64,000 nucleotides of DNA from Nitrospira sp. (GTDB lineage: Bacteria > Nitrospirota > Nitrospiria > Nitrospirales > Nitrospiraceae): positions 41,360 through 105,359 of the forward strand of contig JANDJI010000007.1 of the NCBI GenBank assembly GCA_024331125.1, given 5' to 3'. Both the position numbers and the translations under genes were made by a program. Below, piece by piece: positions 17,449-27,789 of this stretch; within the stretch, counting starts at the first letter, position 1; each line of letters starts with the position of its first letter. The notes under the pieces were generated by a model. It saw only the letters and a program-made list of their open reading frames with translations. It ran no database searches and was not told the origin of the DNA.

Positions 17449-18537
17449 ATGCCCAAAACCGTTCTCGTCATTCATCCGGGCTCCCTCGGTGACGTCCTTC
17501 TTGCGGTTCCGGCTCTTCAACGGCTTCGGGCCGGTTATCCGAACCACCGATATGTCCTCGCTTCCCATGAACCCGTCGGGCGATTTCTGTTGGAATGTAA
17601 CGTGGTGGAAGAGTGGGTTTCTTTTGAAACCGGCGCCATTCGGGATCTCTTGTTCGGTGAAGAATCGTTTCCGTTGAGCGAGCGGTATTCCTGGATTCAG
17701 GATTGTGAGCTTGCCATCGGGTGGTTGAAGGATGATGACGGTCTGATTGAGAAACGTCTCAACATGATGGGCATCGGCCACGTGCGCATTGGATCACCGT
17801 TCGATCCCTCTGTGGTGGCGGCGCATCAGAGCGACCGTTTTTGTGAAGCGATTGGAGAACAAGGGCAGGGTCCGGCCGTTGTGCCGCGGATACGCCTTCC
17901 GCCGGTGTTCGAGCGGAGCGGAGAGATGTGCCTGACAAAACGGGGCCTTGCTCTCGATCGTCCCATGATGATGATTCATTCCGGGAGCGGGAGCCGAGCA
18001 AAATGTACAAGGCCGGAAGTGTTGGCCTCTGTCATCGACGAATTACAGAACGCCGGGACACAGTGTCTCCTACTGGAAGGTCCGGCCGATCGAGAAGTCG
18101 TGAAGGCCGTCACTGGGAGAATAGGCCGTCCTCTTCCCGTCTTACGCGATGCCGACCTGACGACCGTCGCCGGCGCGCTTCTCCGAGCACGGGTGTACAT
18201 CGGACATGATTCAGGCATCACTCACTTGGCAGGGCTGTTGGGAGTCCCAACCGTTGCACTCTTCGGGCCGACCGACCCAGCCCGATGGGCGCCCAAAGGA
18301 CCGCACGTGATTGTCTTGCGCGCAGGACCGTGCAAGTGCCCTTCGTGGGAACAGGTCACCGCTTGTTCCGAAAAAGTCTGTTTGGCCGTTTCCCCCGAAC
18401 AAATACTGGACGCGTGCAGAAAACATGAGCAATCGATAATCAAATCACAAGACCACCGCCCGGACTCTACCTTGTCTCCATCAGACCCGTGTGCTAAAGT
18501 GGCCCGTTCATTTTCTCCTTCTTTGCTAAGAACTTAG
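17449..18537 (+). CDS. Glycosyltransferase family 9 (heptosyltransferase-like)
   Basis: 362 aa with the GT-B fold of ADP-heptose:LPS heptosyltransferases. The N-terminal domain opens VLVIHPGSLGDVLLAVPAL. The C-terminal nucleotide-sugar site shows IHSGSGS near 178 and VYIGHDSGITHLAGLLGVPTVALFGPTDP at ~248-276 (Asp/Ser/Gly and H residues conserved in the family). It probably acts on the inner side of the membrane in lipopolysaccharide core synthesis; the sugar donor is not determinable. The last ~35 residues are unlike the family and run up to the argS leader, so the true stop is as read but this tail is likely non-functional. Confidence 0.82.
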   Translation: MPKTVLVIHPGSLGDVLLAVPALQRLRAGYPNHRYVLASHEPVGRFLLECNVVEEWVSFETGAIRDLLFGEESFPLSERYSWIQDCELAIGWLKDDDGLIEKRLNMMGIGHVRIGSPFDPSVVAAHQSDRFCEAIGEQGQGPAVVPRIRLPPVFERSGEMCLTKRGLALDRPMMMIHSGSGSRAKCTRPEVLASVIDELQNAGTQCLLLEGPADREVVKAVTGRIGRPLPVLRDADLTTVAGALLRARVYIGHDSGITHLAGLLGVPTVALFGPTDPARWAPKGPHVIVLRAGPCKCPSWEQVTACSEKVCLAVSPEQILDACRKHEQSIIKSQDHRPDSTLSPSDPCAKVARSFSPSLLRT

Positions 18538-18547
18538 GAGATTCGAC

Positions 18548-20272
18548 GTGTCTCACGGCGTCGTCCAAGAAATGGTTGCCACCGCTTTGCTCGGTGCTCT
18601 CAATGAGGCCAAGAAAAAGGGCCGATTGAAGACGGAAACCTGGCCGGCGTTGACTCTGGATGCGCCAAAACGTCCGGAATGGGGAGAATTGGCGACAACG
18701 ATCGCGATGTCCTTGGCGCCCTCGGAAAAAAAAGGACCTCACGAGATCGCCGAAATTATCGCCGAACATCTTACGGAAACGGAGCAGCTCTTCGAGCGGG
18801 TGGAAATTGTCCGCCCTGGATTTTTGAACCTGACGATCAAGCCGACCCTGTGGCACGAGGTGTTACGAGAGATCGATGCGAGAGGAGACGCCTACGGCAA
18901 AGCCGATGTGGGACGGGGACATCGCGTCCTCGTCGAATATGTCAGCGCCAATCCCACCGGTCCGCTCCATGTCGGGCACGGACGGGGAGCGGCGGTCGGG
19001 CAGGCCGTCGCCCGTCTGTTGGAAGCAGTCGGGTATGACGTGACCAGCGAGTACTATATCAACGACGCCGGCAGGCAGATGAAACTGTTGGGAGCATCGG
19101 TCTATGCGCGTTATCAAGAACTCTGCGGGCAGCCTGCCGAATTTCCGGAAGAAGGCTACCACGGTGCCTATATCAGCGACATAGCTCGACGCCTCAAGCA
19201 CAAACTCGACGACGAGACGGGACCTTCTGATCCGGCGGAGATCGAGGCGCGATGCCGTACGCTCGCTTATCAGGAACTGTTGGAATTGATCCGTGGGGAC
19301 CTTGCGTCGTTCGGCATCGAATTTCAGTCGTGGTTCAGCGAGGAGTCGTTGCTCAAGTCCGGGGCGGTGGAGCAGGCCTTGGACGATTTGCAAGCCCGCG
19401 GCCTTTTGTTTGAGCAAGAGGGCGCACTGTGGTTTCGTTCCACGACCTTCGGCGATGAAAAAGACCGTGTCGTCAAGAAGCAGGACGGCGAATACACCTA
19501 CCTGGCGTCGGACATCGCCTATCATCGGGACAAGTTGCGGCGCGGATACGATCTGCTGGTCGACGTGTGGGGAGCCGACCACCACGGCTACATTCCCCGC
19601 ATGGAGGCCGTGATGCAGGCCTACGGCCACCCGAAGGAGCGGTTGCGGGTGGTGTTGGTTCAACTTGTCAAGCTTCTGAGAGCCGGGATTGAAGTCAAGA
19701 TGTCAAAGCGGACTGGTTCGTTCGTGACCATGCGCGAAGTCATCGACGAAGTGGGCGCCGATGCCGCGAAGTTCTTTTTCCTCATGAGGGACTCACGGAC
19801 TCATCTTGACTTTGATCTGGAACTGGCCAAGCAACGATCGGCGGACAATCCGGTGTACTACGTGCAGTACGCGCACGCTCGTATCGCGAGCTTGTGGCGA
19901 ATGGCCGCCTCGCGGGGCATTGAGTGCCCTCGACCGAAAGAGACGGACCTCGCCCCCTTGACCGATCCTGACGAATTGGGGCTGATTCGAAAGCTCTCCG
20001 TCTATCCGGACATCCTTCAGACCAGTGCGTCCACGTTCGAGCCCCATCGTGTCACGTATTATCTCCAACAGCTCGCGGCGCTGCTGCATACCTTTTACAA
20101 CAAACATCGGATCCTCCCTCCCGCGGGCGGTCAAGAACACGATGAAACGGGGTCGGCCGAGGAACTGACGCCCAAGCGGACCGCCGCTAGGCTGGCCCTC
20201 ATGCGCGGCGTTCAGCAAGTCATCCGAAACGGCCTGACGGTGCTGGGAATTTCCGCTCCCGAGCAGATGTGA
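18548..20272 (+). CDS. argS: Arginyl-tRNA synthetase
   Basis: 574 aa, GTG start. It charges tRNA-Arg in the cytoplasm. Class I signatures are present: SANPTGPLHVGHGRGA at ~136-151 (HIGH-type motif HVGH) and VKMSKRTGSF near 385 (KMSKS motif). An N-terminal Arg-tRNA-synthetase domain (~1-85) and a C-terminal DALR anticodon-binding domain (~455-574) give normal family length. The stop overlaps a possible GTG for the next gene. Confidence 0.95.
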   Translation: MSHGVVQEMVATALLGALNEAKKKGRLKTETWPALTLDAPKRPEWGELATTIAMSLAPSEKKGPHEIAEIIAEHLTETEQLFERVEIVRPGFLNLTIKPTLWHEVLREIDARGDAYGKADVGRGHRVLVEYVSANPTGPLHVGHGRGAAVGQAVARLLEAVGYDVTSEYYINDAGRQMKLLGASVYARYQELCGQPAEFPEEGYHGAYISDIARRLKHKLDDETGPSDPAEIEARCRTLAYQELLELIRGDLASFGIEFQSWFSEESLLKSGAVEQALDDLQARGLLFEQEGALWFRSTTFGDEKDRVVKKQDGEYTYLASDIAYHRDKLRRGYDLLVDVWGADHHGYIPRMEAVMQAYGHPKERLRVVLVQLVKLLRAGIEVKMSKRTGSFVTMREVIDEVGADAAKFFFLMRDSRTHLDFDLELAKQRSADNPVYYVQYAHARIASLWRMAASRGIECPRPKETDLAPLTDPDELGLIRKLSVYPDILQTSASTFEPHRVTYYLQQLAALLHTFYNKHRILPPAGGQEHDETGSAEELTPKRTAARLALMRGVQQVIRNGLTVLGISAPEQM

Positions 20273-20289
20273 AAAAAGAAGGGCGCGGC

Positions 20290-21489
20290 ATGATCCAGTA
20301 TCGGCTTCAACAACGAGATCGGCAATCCGGAGCCAGAGTCGGCCGATTGTGTACCGCGCGGGCCGTCATCGATACGCCGGCGTTCATGCCGGTCGGTTCA
20401 TTGGGGCCGGTCAAGGGACTGGCGCCGGACGATCTGCAGCTCATGGGATTCAGGTTGTTGTTGAACAACGCCTATCATCTCTATCTCCGCCCGGGGCATA
20501 AGATCGTGGCGGAGATGGGCGGACTGCACGCCTTTACCGGCTGGCCCGGGGCGATTTTGACGGACAGCGGGGGCTTTCAGGTGTTCAGTTTGGCCAAGTT
20601 ATGCAAGGTGACGGACGAAGGCGTGGTCTTCCAATCACACATCGACGGCTCGAGTCATTTCATTACGCCGGAAATCGCCGTTGAAATCCAAGAAGCGTTG
20701 GGGGCCGATATCATCATGGCCTTCGACCACTGCGTCGCGTTGCCCGCGAGCCGCGAGGCGGTGCTGGACGGCGTGCGGCGAACCAAGTTATGGGCCGAGC
20801 GTTGTTTGGCCGGCCGGCGCAGAAACGACCAAGCTCTGTTCGGCATTGTGCAGGGTGGTCTGGACGCGGATCTGCGCGTCCGCTCGGCGAGAGACCTTAC
20901 GGCCATGGGATTCGACGGCTATGCGGTCGGCGGCCTGTCCGTGGGAGAAAGCAAGGCCGAGATGTACGCGATGCTCGACGCGACGGTGCCGGAACTGCCG
21001 GAGAACAAGCCGCGGTATCTGATGGGGGTGGGATACCCGGAAGATCTGATCGAAGGGGTCTTTCGCGGCATCGACCTCTTCGACTGCGTCGCGCCCTCGC
21101 GACATGGACGGACCGGCTCGTTGTTTACGACCGCGGGACGGGTGGTCATCAAACAAGCCCGATACGCCAGAGATGAGCGGCCGATCGATCCCGACTGCGG
21201 GTGCCCGGTCTGCGGGCGCCACTCGCGGGCGTATCTTCATCATCTGTTCTCGGTGAAAGAAATGTTGGCCGCGCGGCTGAACACCATCCATAACCTTTGG
21301 TATTTTTCGGATCTGATGCGCCGCGTCCGAGCGGCCGTCGAGCAAGGAACGTTTTCGGAATTTCGAACGGCTTTTTATCGCAGTCATGCGCAGGAACCGT
21401 CGAGCGTCGCGGCGGGGGAAGACCCGGAGGCGGTTGCGGCGGGAGACAGCGTCCACAACAAGGAAAGAGGAGATCGTTCGTTATGTTGA
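20290..21489 (+). CDS. tgt: tRNA-guanine(34) transglycosylase
   Basis: 399 aa from ATG 20290 (AAGAAGGG upstream); GTG 20269 is an alternative that overlaps the argS stop. The enzyme exchanges guanine-34 for preQ1 in queuosine tRNAs. Family blocks: TPAFMPVGSLGPVKG, LTDSGGFQVFSL with the catalytic Asp, MAFDHCV, GIVQGG, YAVGGLSVGE, GVGYPEDL, FDCVAPSRHGRTG with the second catalytic Asp, and the zinc site CGCPVCGRHSRAYLHHL near 305. The N-terminal position upstream of yajC-secD-secF is the widespread tgt-yajC-secDF order. Confidence 0.95.
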   Translation: MIQYRLQQRDRQSGARVGRLCTARAVIDTPAFMPVGSLGPVKGLAPDDLQLMGFRLLLNNAYHLYLRPGHKIVAEMGGLHAFTGWPGAILTDSGGFQVFSLAKLCKVTDEGVVFQSHIDGSSHFITPEIAVEIQEALGADIIMAFDHCVALPASREAVLDGVRRTKLWAERCLAGRRRNDQALFGIVQGGLDADLRVRSARDLTAMGFDGYAVGGLSVGESKAEMYAMLDATVPELPENKPRYLMGVGYPEDLIEGVFRGIDLFDCVAPSRHGRTGSLFTTAGRVVIKQARYARDERPIDPDCGCPVCGRHSRAYLHHLFSVKEMLAARLNTIHNLWYFSDLMRRVRAAVEQGTFSEFRTAFYRSHAQEPSSVAAGEDPEAVAAGDSVHNKERGDRSLC

Positions 21490-21836
21490 TGGAATCCATA
21501 GCATGGGCCCAGGGGGCCGGGGCGAACGGGGCGGGGGCCGGCGGTCAAGGCCCGGGAGGGCTGCTTTCCCTCGTCCCCTTTATTCTGATTTTCATCATCT
21601 TTTACTTTCTGCTGATTCGGCCGCAGCAGAAGAAGCAGAAAGAGCAGAAGGCCTTGATCGACGCGCTCAAGAAAGGCGACAAAGTCGTGACCACGTCCGG
21701 CATTTGGGGAACGGTCACCAATCTTGGGAAACATACCGTCACCCTCCAGATCGCCGACAATACGCGGATCAAGATCCAGCGGGATTACATCGCGCGGCTG
21801 CGCGGGGAAGAAGAGGATAAAGAAAAAGATGCGTAG
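21483..21836 (+). CDS. yajC: Sec translocase accessory subunit YajC
   Basis: 117 aa from ATG 21483, overlapping the end of tgt by 7 nt. One N-terminal transmembrane helix (residues ~29-46) ends in the family signature LLIRPQQKKQKEQKAL, followed by the conserved GDKVVTTSGIWGTV domain. It joins SecD and SecF in the holotranslocon. Upstream of the helix is an unusually Gly/Ala-rich stretch (~10-27). Confidence 0.93.
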   Translation: MLMESIAWAQGAGANGAGAGGQGPGGLLSLVPFILIFIIFYFLLIRPQQKKQKEQKALIDALKKGDKVVTTSGIWGTVTNLGKHTVTLQIADNTRIKIQRDYIARLRGEEEDKEKDA

Positions 21837-21866
21837 GCCGCACGGAATGAAGAGGTTGGAGCGATC

Positions 21867-23513
21867 ATGAAGAGGGTAAGCGGGCGATTGGGATTGTTGG
21901 CGCTGGTCATCGCGACGTCGGTGATATGTTCGTTGCCGTCGTACCAGCCGCTGTATCAAACGCTGCCCGGTTGGATGAAGACCGTCCTTCCGGACAAAGG
22001 TATCGCGCTGGGTCTTGACTTGCAGGGCGGCATTCACCTGGTGATGGAGGTGGACGAAGATCGGGCGGTGGAGATCACGGTTGACCGAACCGTGACGTCG
22101 CTTCAAGACTTGCTGGCCGAAAAGAACATTGCCGTCGAGTCGGTGAAACGCACGGCCTCCCAGCAGATCACGATTCGATTCGGGGATGAGGGACTCAAAA
22201 CTTCGATCCAAAAACTGATCGACGAGTATCCGTCCTTCGCCGAAAACGAATCGGCCGGAACGCCCACTTCGCTGGTGTGGGAACTGCGCGAAGCGGAGAG
22301 CAAGCGCATCAAGGACTTCGCGATCAATCAGGCCCTGGAGACGATCCGCAACCGAATCGATCAGTTCGGCGTGACCGAGCCGATCGTGCAGCGGCAGGGC
22401 CTGAAGCAGATCGTCGTGCAGCTGCCGGGCATCAAAGAGCCAAAACGGGCCAAGGACTTGATCAAGGAAACCGCGCTGCTTGAGTTCAAAATGCTGGATG
22501 AGGACGCCCAACTGCGGTTGGAGCTGCCGGCCCGGATTCCGAAGGATATGGAAGAGGAAATCATCCGGCAGTTTCAGGACAAGATCCCCGAGGGCGATGA
22601 GATTCTGTTCGAGCGTGCGGTCGACAAAGAGACGGGACGCGAATATAGGATTCCGTATCTGGTCAAGAAGCGGGTCATGCTCACCGGCGATGTCTTGAGC
22701 GACGCGCGGGTGTCGATCGGGCAATTCAACGATCCCTACGTGTCCATCACCTTTGATTCCAGGGGAGGCCAGGAGTTCGAGCGGATCACGGCGGAGAACG
22801 TCAAGAAACGCATGGCGATCGTGCTCGACAACACGATTTATTCGGCCCCCGTCATTCAAGAGCGGATCGGAGGCGGACGCGCCCAAATCACCGGCACCTT
22901 TACGACGCAGGAGGCCAACGATCTCGCCATCGTGCTGCGGGCCGGAGCTCTGCCGGCGCCTCTCAAGATCGTGCAGGATTTGACGGTCGGTCCGTCTCTC
23001 GGGCAAGACTCGATCGACAAGGGCATCAGGGCGACGTTGATCGCGGGCGCGATGGTCATCCTGTTCATGATCGTGTATTACCGTCTTTCCGGCGCGATCG
23101 CCGACTTTGCGCTGATTTTGAACTTGGTGTGTCTGATGGGCGCGCTGTCCGCCTTGAACGCGACGCTGACGTTGCCGGGCATCGCCGGGATCGTGCTCAC
23201 GATCGGAATGGGAGTCGATTCGAACGTGTTGATTTTCGAGCGCATTCGAGAGGAGTTGCGGAGCGGCAAGGCCGTGCGAACGGCGATCGACGCCGGGTAC
23301 GACAAAGCGTTGCTCACGATCATCGATTCGCACGTGACGACGTTGATCACCGGCGTGGCGCTCTTTTTATTTGGAACAGGACCGATCAAAGGGTTTGCCG
23401 TCACGTTGTGCCTGGGCATCGCGATCAATCTATTCACGGCGTTGGTCGGCACCAAGGTGATTTTCGACCTCTGGTACAGGCGGCAACCGAAAGCCCAGAC
23501 GTTGAGTATTTGA
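21867..23513 (+). CDS. secD: Protein translocase subunit SecD
   Basis: 548 aa. It uses the proton gradient to assist release of secreted proteins at the periplasmic side of SecYEG. It has an N-terminal helix (~7-25), the LGLDLQGGIHLVMEVD signature at ~50-65, a large periplasmic domain to ~370, and the SecDF transmembrane block including GIVLTIGMGVDSNVLIFERIREE (~442-465). Length is normal for the family. It is the second gene of yajC-secD-secF. Confidence 0.95.
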   Translation: MKRVSGRLGLLALVIATSVICSLPSYQPLYQTLPGWMKTVLPDKGIALGLDLQGGIHLVMEVDEDRAVEITVDRTVTSLQDLLAEKNIAVESVKRTASQQITIRFGDEGLKTSIQKLIDEYPSFAENESAGTPTSLVWELREAESKRIKDFAINQALETIRNRIDQFGVTEPIVQRQGLKQIVVQLPGIKEPKRAKDLIKETALLEFKMLDEDAQLRLELPARIPKDMEEEIIRQFQDKIPEGDEILFERAVDKETGREYRIPYLVKKRVMLTGDVLSDARVSIGQFNDPYVSITFDSRGGQEFERITAENVKKRMAIVLDNTIYSAPVIQERIGGGRAQITGTFTTQEANDLAIVLRAGALPAPLKIVQDLTVGPSLGQDSIDKGIRATLIAGAMVILFMIVYYRLSGAIADFALILNLVCLMGALSALNATLTLPGIAGIVLTIGMGVDSNVLIFERIREELRSGKAVRTAIDAGYDKALLTIIDSHVTTLITGVALFLFGTGPIKGFAVTLCLGIAINLFTALVGTKVIFDLWYRRQPKAQTLSI

Positions 23514-23581
23514 AACGAAGCGAATTCGAGGCGGAGCGCGCGGATCGGAGTCTGCGCTCGCCCGTTCGGTAAGGAGCAGGC

Positions 23582-24499
23582 ATGTTCGAGATCGTAGGAA
23601 AAACCGACATCGATTTCATGGGCAAGCGCAAGATCACCTTCGCCTTGTCCGGTCTCATGGTCGCGTTGGGACTCGTGGCCGTGATTCAGATCGCCCGGGG
23701 GGCGGCGAATCTCGGTATCGATTTCGCCGGAGGCACGGCGGTGCAGTTGAAGTTCGAGCAGCCGATCCGCATCGACGAAGCGAGAAAGGCGCTGGAGTCC
23801 AACGGGGTGGGCAACGCCGAGCTGCAGGAATTCGGGGAGGACAACAAGCTGCTCGTTCGCGTCAAAACCTCGACGACGATCGAGGAAAAGATCGCGGAGC
23901 GGGTCGTCGGGGTGTTCGCCAAGGAGTTCCCCGGCAATTCGTTCGTGGTGGACTCCACGACCGAAATCGGGCCGACGATCGGCAAAAAGCTTCAGGAGGA
24001 CGCGCTCATCGCGATCCTCATTTCCTTCGCCGGGATCATCATGTACATCGCGGCGCGATTCGAGCTGCGGTTCGGTGTCGCGGCGGCGCTGGCGACGTTT
24101 CACGACGTGTTGGCGGTGCTCGGCGCGTTTTACGTGCTGGACAAGGAGATCACGCTGCTCATCGTCACGGCCCTGTTGACGCTGGCCGGCTATTCCCTGA
24201 CCGATACCGTCGTCGTCTTCGACCGGATCCGGGAAAATCTGAAGGTGCGCCGGAGGGAGAGCGAAGAAGCCACGATCAACAACGCCGTCAACCAGGTTCT
24301 GAGCCGGACCATCGTCACCAGCTTGACGGTGATCCTGGTGTTGATTCCCTTGACGGTCGCGGGCGGCGAGGTGCTGCACGACTTTTCGCTGGCGCTCCTG
24401 TGGGGCGTGATTTGCGGCACCTATTCGTCCGTCTTTGTCGCGAGTCCGCTGGTCCTTCTGTGGCCGGGCAAGCCGGGCCGGCTCTTGAAACGCGGTTGA
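23582..24499 (+). CDS. secF: Protein translocase subunit SecF
   Basis: 305 aa, six transmembrane helices. Family marks: NLGIDFAGGTAVQLKF at ~41-56, ALLTLAGYSLTDTVVVFDRIRENL at ~198-221, and SRTIVTSLTVIL near 240. It pairs with SecD. An AGGAGCAGGC Shine-Dalgarno precedes the ATG. The 68-nt gap from secD is larger than usual but contains no gene. Confidence 0.95.
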   Translation: MFEIVGKTDIDFMGKRKITFALSGLMVALGLVAVIQIARGAANLGIDFAGGTAVQLKFEQPIRIDEARKALESNGVGNAELQEFGEDNKLLVRVKTSTTIEEKIAERVVGVFAKEFPGNSFVVDSTTEIGPTIGKKLQEDALIAILISFAGIIMYIAARFELRFGVAAALATFHDVLAVLGAFYVLDKEITLLIVTALLTLAGYSLTDTVVVFDRIRENLKVRRRESEEATINNAVNQVLSRTIVTSLTVILVLIPLTVAGGEVLHDFSLALLWGVICGTYSSVFVASPLVLLWPGKPGRLLKRG

Positions 24500-24603
24500 G
24501 CCGGATGATGGAATAAGACGGTTCCGTTCGGAGACCGCGAGCGGTCCGCCGGTCGTTTTCCAGCGGAGCGATTCTCCCGCGGTTCCTTCCCTCAACCGAT
24601 GGG

Positions 24604-27600
24604 ATGGGCATGACATTCTGGAGCCGGTTCCACAGCCTCCAGCGCAAGATCATCGCGGCGATCGTGGTGGTCGGCCTCCTGCCCCTGACGCTGTTTCTGA
24701 TCCTGCTCTATCTCGAAGAGCGCCGGGCGTTACGCGAGACAACGGGAGCGAATTTCAAAGAAGCCGCCGTCGAGGCCGCCCGTCGCGTCGAAATGCAGGT
24801 GACCCGCACCGTCAACGAGGCGCAACAGCTCGCCACCATGCCGTTTCTTCGCGCCGCCGTCTTGGAAGCCAATCGAACCTATGAAGGCAAAGATCCCCGC
24901 GCCATCGAGGCCATCATCAAGGATTGGCAGCGGCGCTGGGGGCAGCGGGATTCGCGCAGCGAGTTTCCGTTGTTCGTCAACCGAATCTCGACGAATTCGC
25001 TGATCCGTTGGCATGAGATTCGGAAGTCCGACTACGTCGGCATTCTGGTGACTGACGGGCAGGGAGCCCTGGTGATCAGTTCCATTCCCCAGGTGGAATA
25101 TTGGTACAAGAAAACGGCGTGGTGGCGGGCCGTCGTGCAAGACGGCGGGGTGCGGCCCTACGTGGGCGACGTAGCGTTCGATCCCGCCTTCGGGACGCAC
25201 GTCGTGACCGTCGCGGTGCCCATCATGGACGAGGGGCAAAAGACGGCGATCGGGGCGATCACGATTCTGCTCCGACGCGACACCGTGTTTCATTCCATTG
25301 CGGAAGTTTCGCTCGGCGCCACGGGGCATGCCATGTTGGTCGGCTCGGACGGCGTCGTGGTTCTCTGTCCGGTGCTGGCTCCGGAAGCGCACACGATCCG
25401 TCCGGACGTCGTCGGCCTGTTGGGGGCGCTCAAACCCGGATGGGCGTCGGTCGATGACGATTCGCACGGGAGCGAAGGAGGCATGATCGGGTACGCGCCC
25501 GTGCGATTCGCCGACGGTCTTGCCGCGGGGAGCCTCGGAGGCCGACATTGGCTGGTCGTCGTGCGGCAGGACCCCGGAGAAATCTTCGCCCCCCTCGGCG
25601 AGTTGATGACCAAGATCCTGTTGTTCGGCGGAACGGTATTGGCCGTGCTCGGCGGAATCGGGGTGGTGATGGCTGGGCGCATCGCCGGTCCGATCAAACT
25701 GTTGCAGGAGGGGGCGCGGGAGATCGGGAGCGGACGGTTGGACCGGCGGCTTGATCTCAAAACCGGCGATGAAATCGAACAACTGGCGGAAGCGTTCAAT
25801 CACATGGCCGCCAATCTGCAACGGTCGTTCGGACAAATCGAACGGCAGATGGCCGATGTCAAACAGTTGGAGGAGCGGTATCGCGATTTGATCGAACATT
25901 CGCCGGAGATGATTTACCAGATGGATCGCGGCGGCCGGTTCGTCCACGTGAACAAGACGGGGCTCGACAAGTTGGGCTATACGCTCGAAGAAATGCTGGC
26001 CCTTCGGCTTTGGGAAGTGGTGCCGAAGGGAGAGGAACCGCGAACGCTGCATTTTCTCGAACAACTGGTCTCGCGGGGACAGGGGTCCATGGAAACTTTG
26101 CTTGTGGCGAAGGACGGACGGTCGATCGATGTCGAAATTCACGCCACGGCGCTCCTCGACCGTGAGCGCGGGGGGTTGATTTATTCCCGCGCGTTCGTCC
26201 GGGACGTCACGGAGCGGCGCCGGTTGGAGCAAGAGCTGCATCGCTATACGGCGGGATTGGAGCAGGCCGTGTCGGAGCGCACGCGGCAGTTGGCCGCCTC
26301 GCAGGCCCGCTACAAGGCCCTGTTCGATCTGGTCGCCGACTCGGTGTTCATGATCGACGCCCGGGGAATGATCGCCGCCGTGAACAAGCGCGAGGAACAG
26401 GTGCTGGGCTACGCGGAAGCCGGCGTCGTCGGGCGGAACATTCTCGATCTGATCGCAGAGGACCGTCACCGTGAGTTCAAGGAATGGCTGGCGGAGATCG
26501 AAGGCGGCCACCAGCGGGTTTTGACGAGGGAAATCGCCGTCACGCACTGCGACGGCCGCGTGGTGCCGGTCGAGATGAATCTGATCGGCGCCGGGGGCGC
26601 CGATCGGGACCTGGTCATGGTGCAGATGCGGGACATTACGGACCGGAAAAAGCTCGAGCGGCAGTTGGAGTCCTATCGGGAAGACCTCGAGCTCAAGGTG
26701 AGGGAACGGACAAGGGAAATCGAGGAAACGAAGCAGTACTTGGAAAATTTGCTGGAAAACGCCAACGACGTCATCTACACGCTCGATACGGAGCAGCGAT
26801 TCACCTATGTCAACGGCAAGGTCGGCGCCTGGGGGTATCGCAAGGACGATCTGTTGGGCCGTCCCTATCTCTCGTTACTCTCACGGCGTCACCGCGGCCG
26901 GCGTCTCAAAGCCACCTTGGACATCGGTGCGAAACAGGTGTACGAGGTGGAAATCGTGACCAAGGGGGGCGAGATCCGAACGGCGATGATCAGCGTCTCT
27001 CCCCTCCAAGGCGCCGAGGGCCGGATTCTCGGCGTGCTCGGGATCGCCCGCGACATGACGGAGACGAAAAAGTTGGAGCAGCAGATCCGCAACGCCGAAA
27101 AATTGGCGTCCATCGGAAAACTTGCGGCCGGCGTGGCGCACGAAATCAACAATCCCCTCGGAGGCATCCTCAACTGCCTTTACAACCTGAGAAAAGGCGG
27201 CATTTCCCCGGCCCGGCAAGAGGAATATTGGGCCTCCATGGAGCATGGCGTCAGGCGGGTGCAGAAGATCGTTCGACAGTTATTGGATTTCTCTCAACAG
27301 CACGAGCCCGAATTCAGTCCGGCCGACATCAATCGGATCGTCGATCGGGTGTTGACGCTGACCACCCACTTGTTCGCTCCCAACCGCATCGCGCTGGAGA
27401 CAGCGTTGGGGCACGGTTTACCGCTCGTGATGGTGGACAGCCATATGATCGAACAGGTATTGATGAATCTCATCTTGAACGCCGTCCAGGCGATGAAGAA
27501 CGGAGGCGTCTTGACCATTCGGACCTCGGTCGCCGAGGGAATCTGTCGAGTCGAAGTCCGCGATACCGGCTCCGGCATCCCCCCGTCCATCCTTCCCCGC

Positions 27601-27789
27601 GTGTTCGATCCGTTTTTCACGACCAAGGGCGAGGGCGAAGGCACGGGGCTGGGATTGTCCGTCAATCTCGGCATCGTTGAGCGGCACGGCGGCAGAATTT
27701 TGGTGGACAGCGAGGTCGGCAAGGGGACGACGTTCACGCTGTGCTTGCCGGTATCGCGCGATCATTCGTTGGTGGAGCGGGCTCCGTGA
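24604..27789 (+). CDS. Membrane sensor histidine kinase with Cache, HAMP and three PAS domains
   Basis: 1061 aa. Order: transmembrane helix (~15-36), periplasmic dCache-like sensor (~40-335), second helix (~338-360), HAMP (~361-410), PAS 1 (~425-540), PAS 2 (~570-690), PAS 3 (~715-830), HisKA with KLASIGKLAAGVAHEINNPLGG (phospho-acceptor His ~848), and HATPase with NLILNAVQAM, DTGSGIPP and GEGTGLGLSV. Coiled linkers join the PAS domains. Its stop overlaps the GTG start of the NtrC-type regulator, so the two are a cognate pair. The ligand is unknown. The kinase core resembles NtrB/AtoS-type proteins that work with sigma-54 regulators. Confidence 0.9.
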   Translation: MGMTFWSRFHSLQRKIIAAIVVVGLLPLTLFLILLYLEERRALRETTGANFKEAAVEAARRVEMQVTRTVNEAQQLATMPFLRAAVLEANRTYEGKDPRAIEAIIKDWQRRWGQRDSRSEFPLFVNRISTNSLIRWHEIRKSDYVGILVTDGQGALVISSIPQVEYWYKKTAWWRAVVQDGGVRPYVGDVAFDPAFGTHVVTVAVPIMDEGQKTAIGAITILLRRDTVFHSIAEVSLGATGHAMLVGSDGVVVLCPVLAPEAHTIRPDVVGLLGALKPGWASVDDDSHGSEGGMIGYAPVRFADGLAAGSLGGRHWLVVVRQDPGEIFAPLGELMTKILLFGGTVLAVLGGIGVVMAGRIAGPIKLLQEGAREIGSGRLDRRLDLKTGDEIEQLAEAFNHMAANLQRSFGQIERQMADVKQLEERYRDLIEHSPEMIYQMDRGGRFVHVNKTGLDKLGYTLEEMLALRLWEVVPKGEEPRTLHFLEQLVSRGQGSMETLLVAKDGRSIDVEIHATALLDRERGGLIYSRAFVRDVTERRRLEQELHRYTAGLEQAVSERTRQLAASQARYKALFDLVADSVFMIDARGMIAAVNKREEQVLGYAEAGVVGRNILDLIAEDRHREFKEWLAEIEGGHQRVLTREIAVTHCDGRVVPVEMNLIGAGGADRDLVMVQMRDITDRKKLERQLESYREDLELKVRERTREIEETKQYLENLLENANDVIYTLDTEQRFTYVNGKVGAWGYRKDDLLGRPYLSLLSRRHRGRRLKATLDIGAKQVYEVEIVTKGGEIRTAMISVSPLQGAEGRILGVLGIARDMTETKKLEQQIRNAEKLASIGKLAAGVAHEINNPLGGILNCLYNLRKGGISPARQEEYWASMEHGVRRVQKIVRQLLDFSQQHEPEFSPADINRIVDRVLTLTTHLFAPNRIALETALGHGLPLVMVDSHMIEQVLMNLILNAVQAMKNGGVLTIRTSVAEGICRVEVRDTGSGIPPSILPRVFDPFFTTKGEGEGTGLGLSVNLGIVERHGGRILVDSEVGKGTTFTLCLPVSRDHSLVERAP

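Noticed and set aside
21384..23333. 649-codon open frame on the minus strand
   Set aside because: Antisense to yajC and secD; composition is that of a shadow frame.
24730..26547. 605-codon open frame on the minus strand
   Set aside because: Antisense to the sensor kinase gene, which has complete domains.
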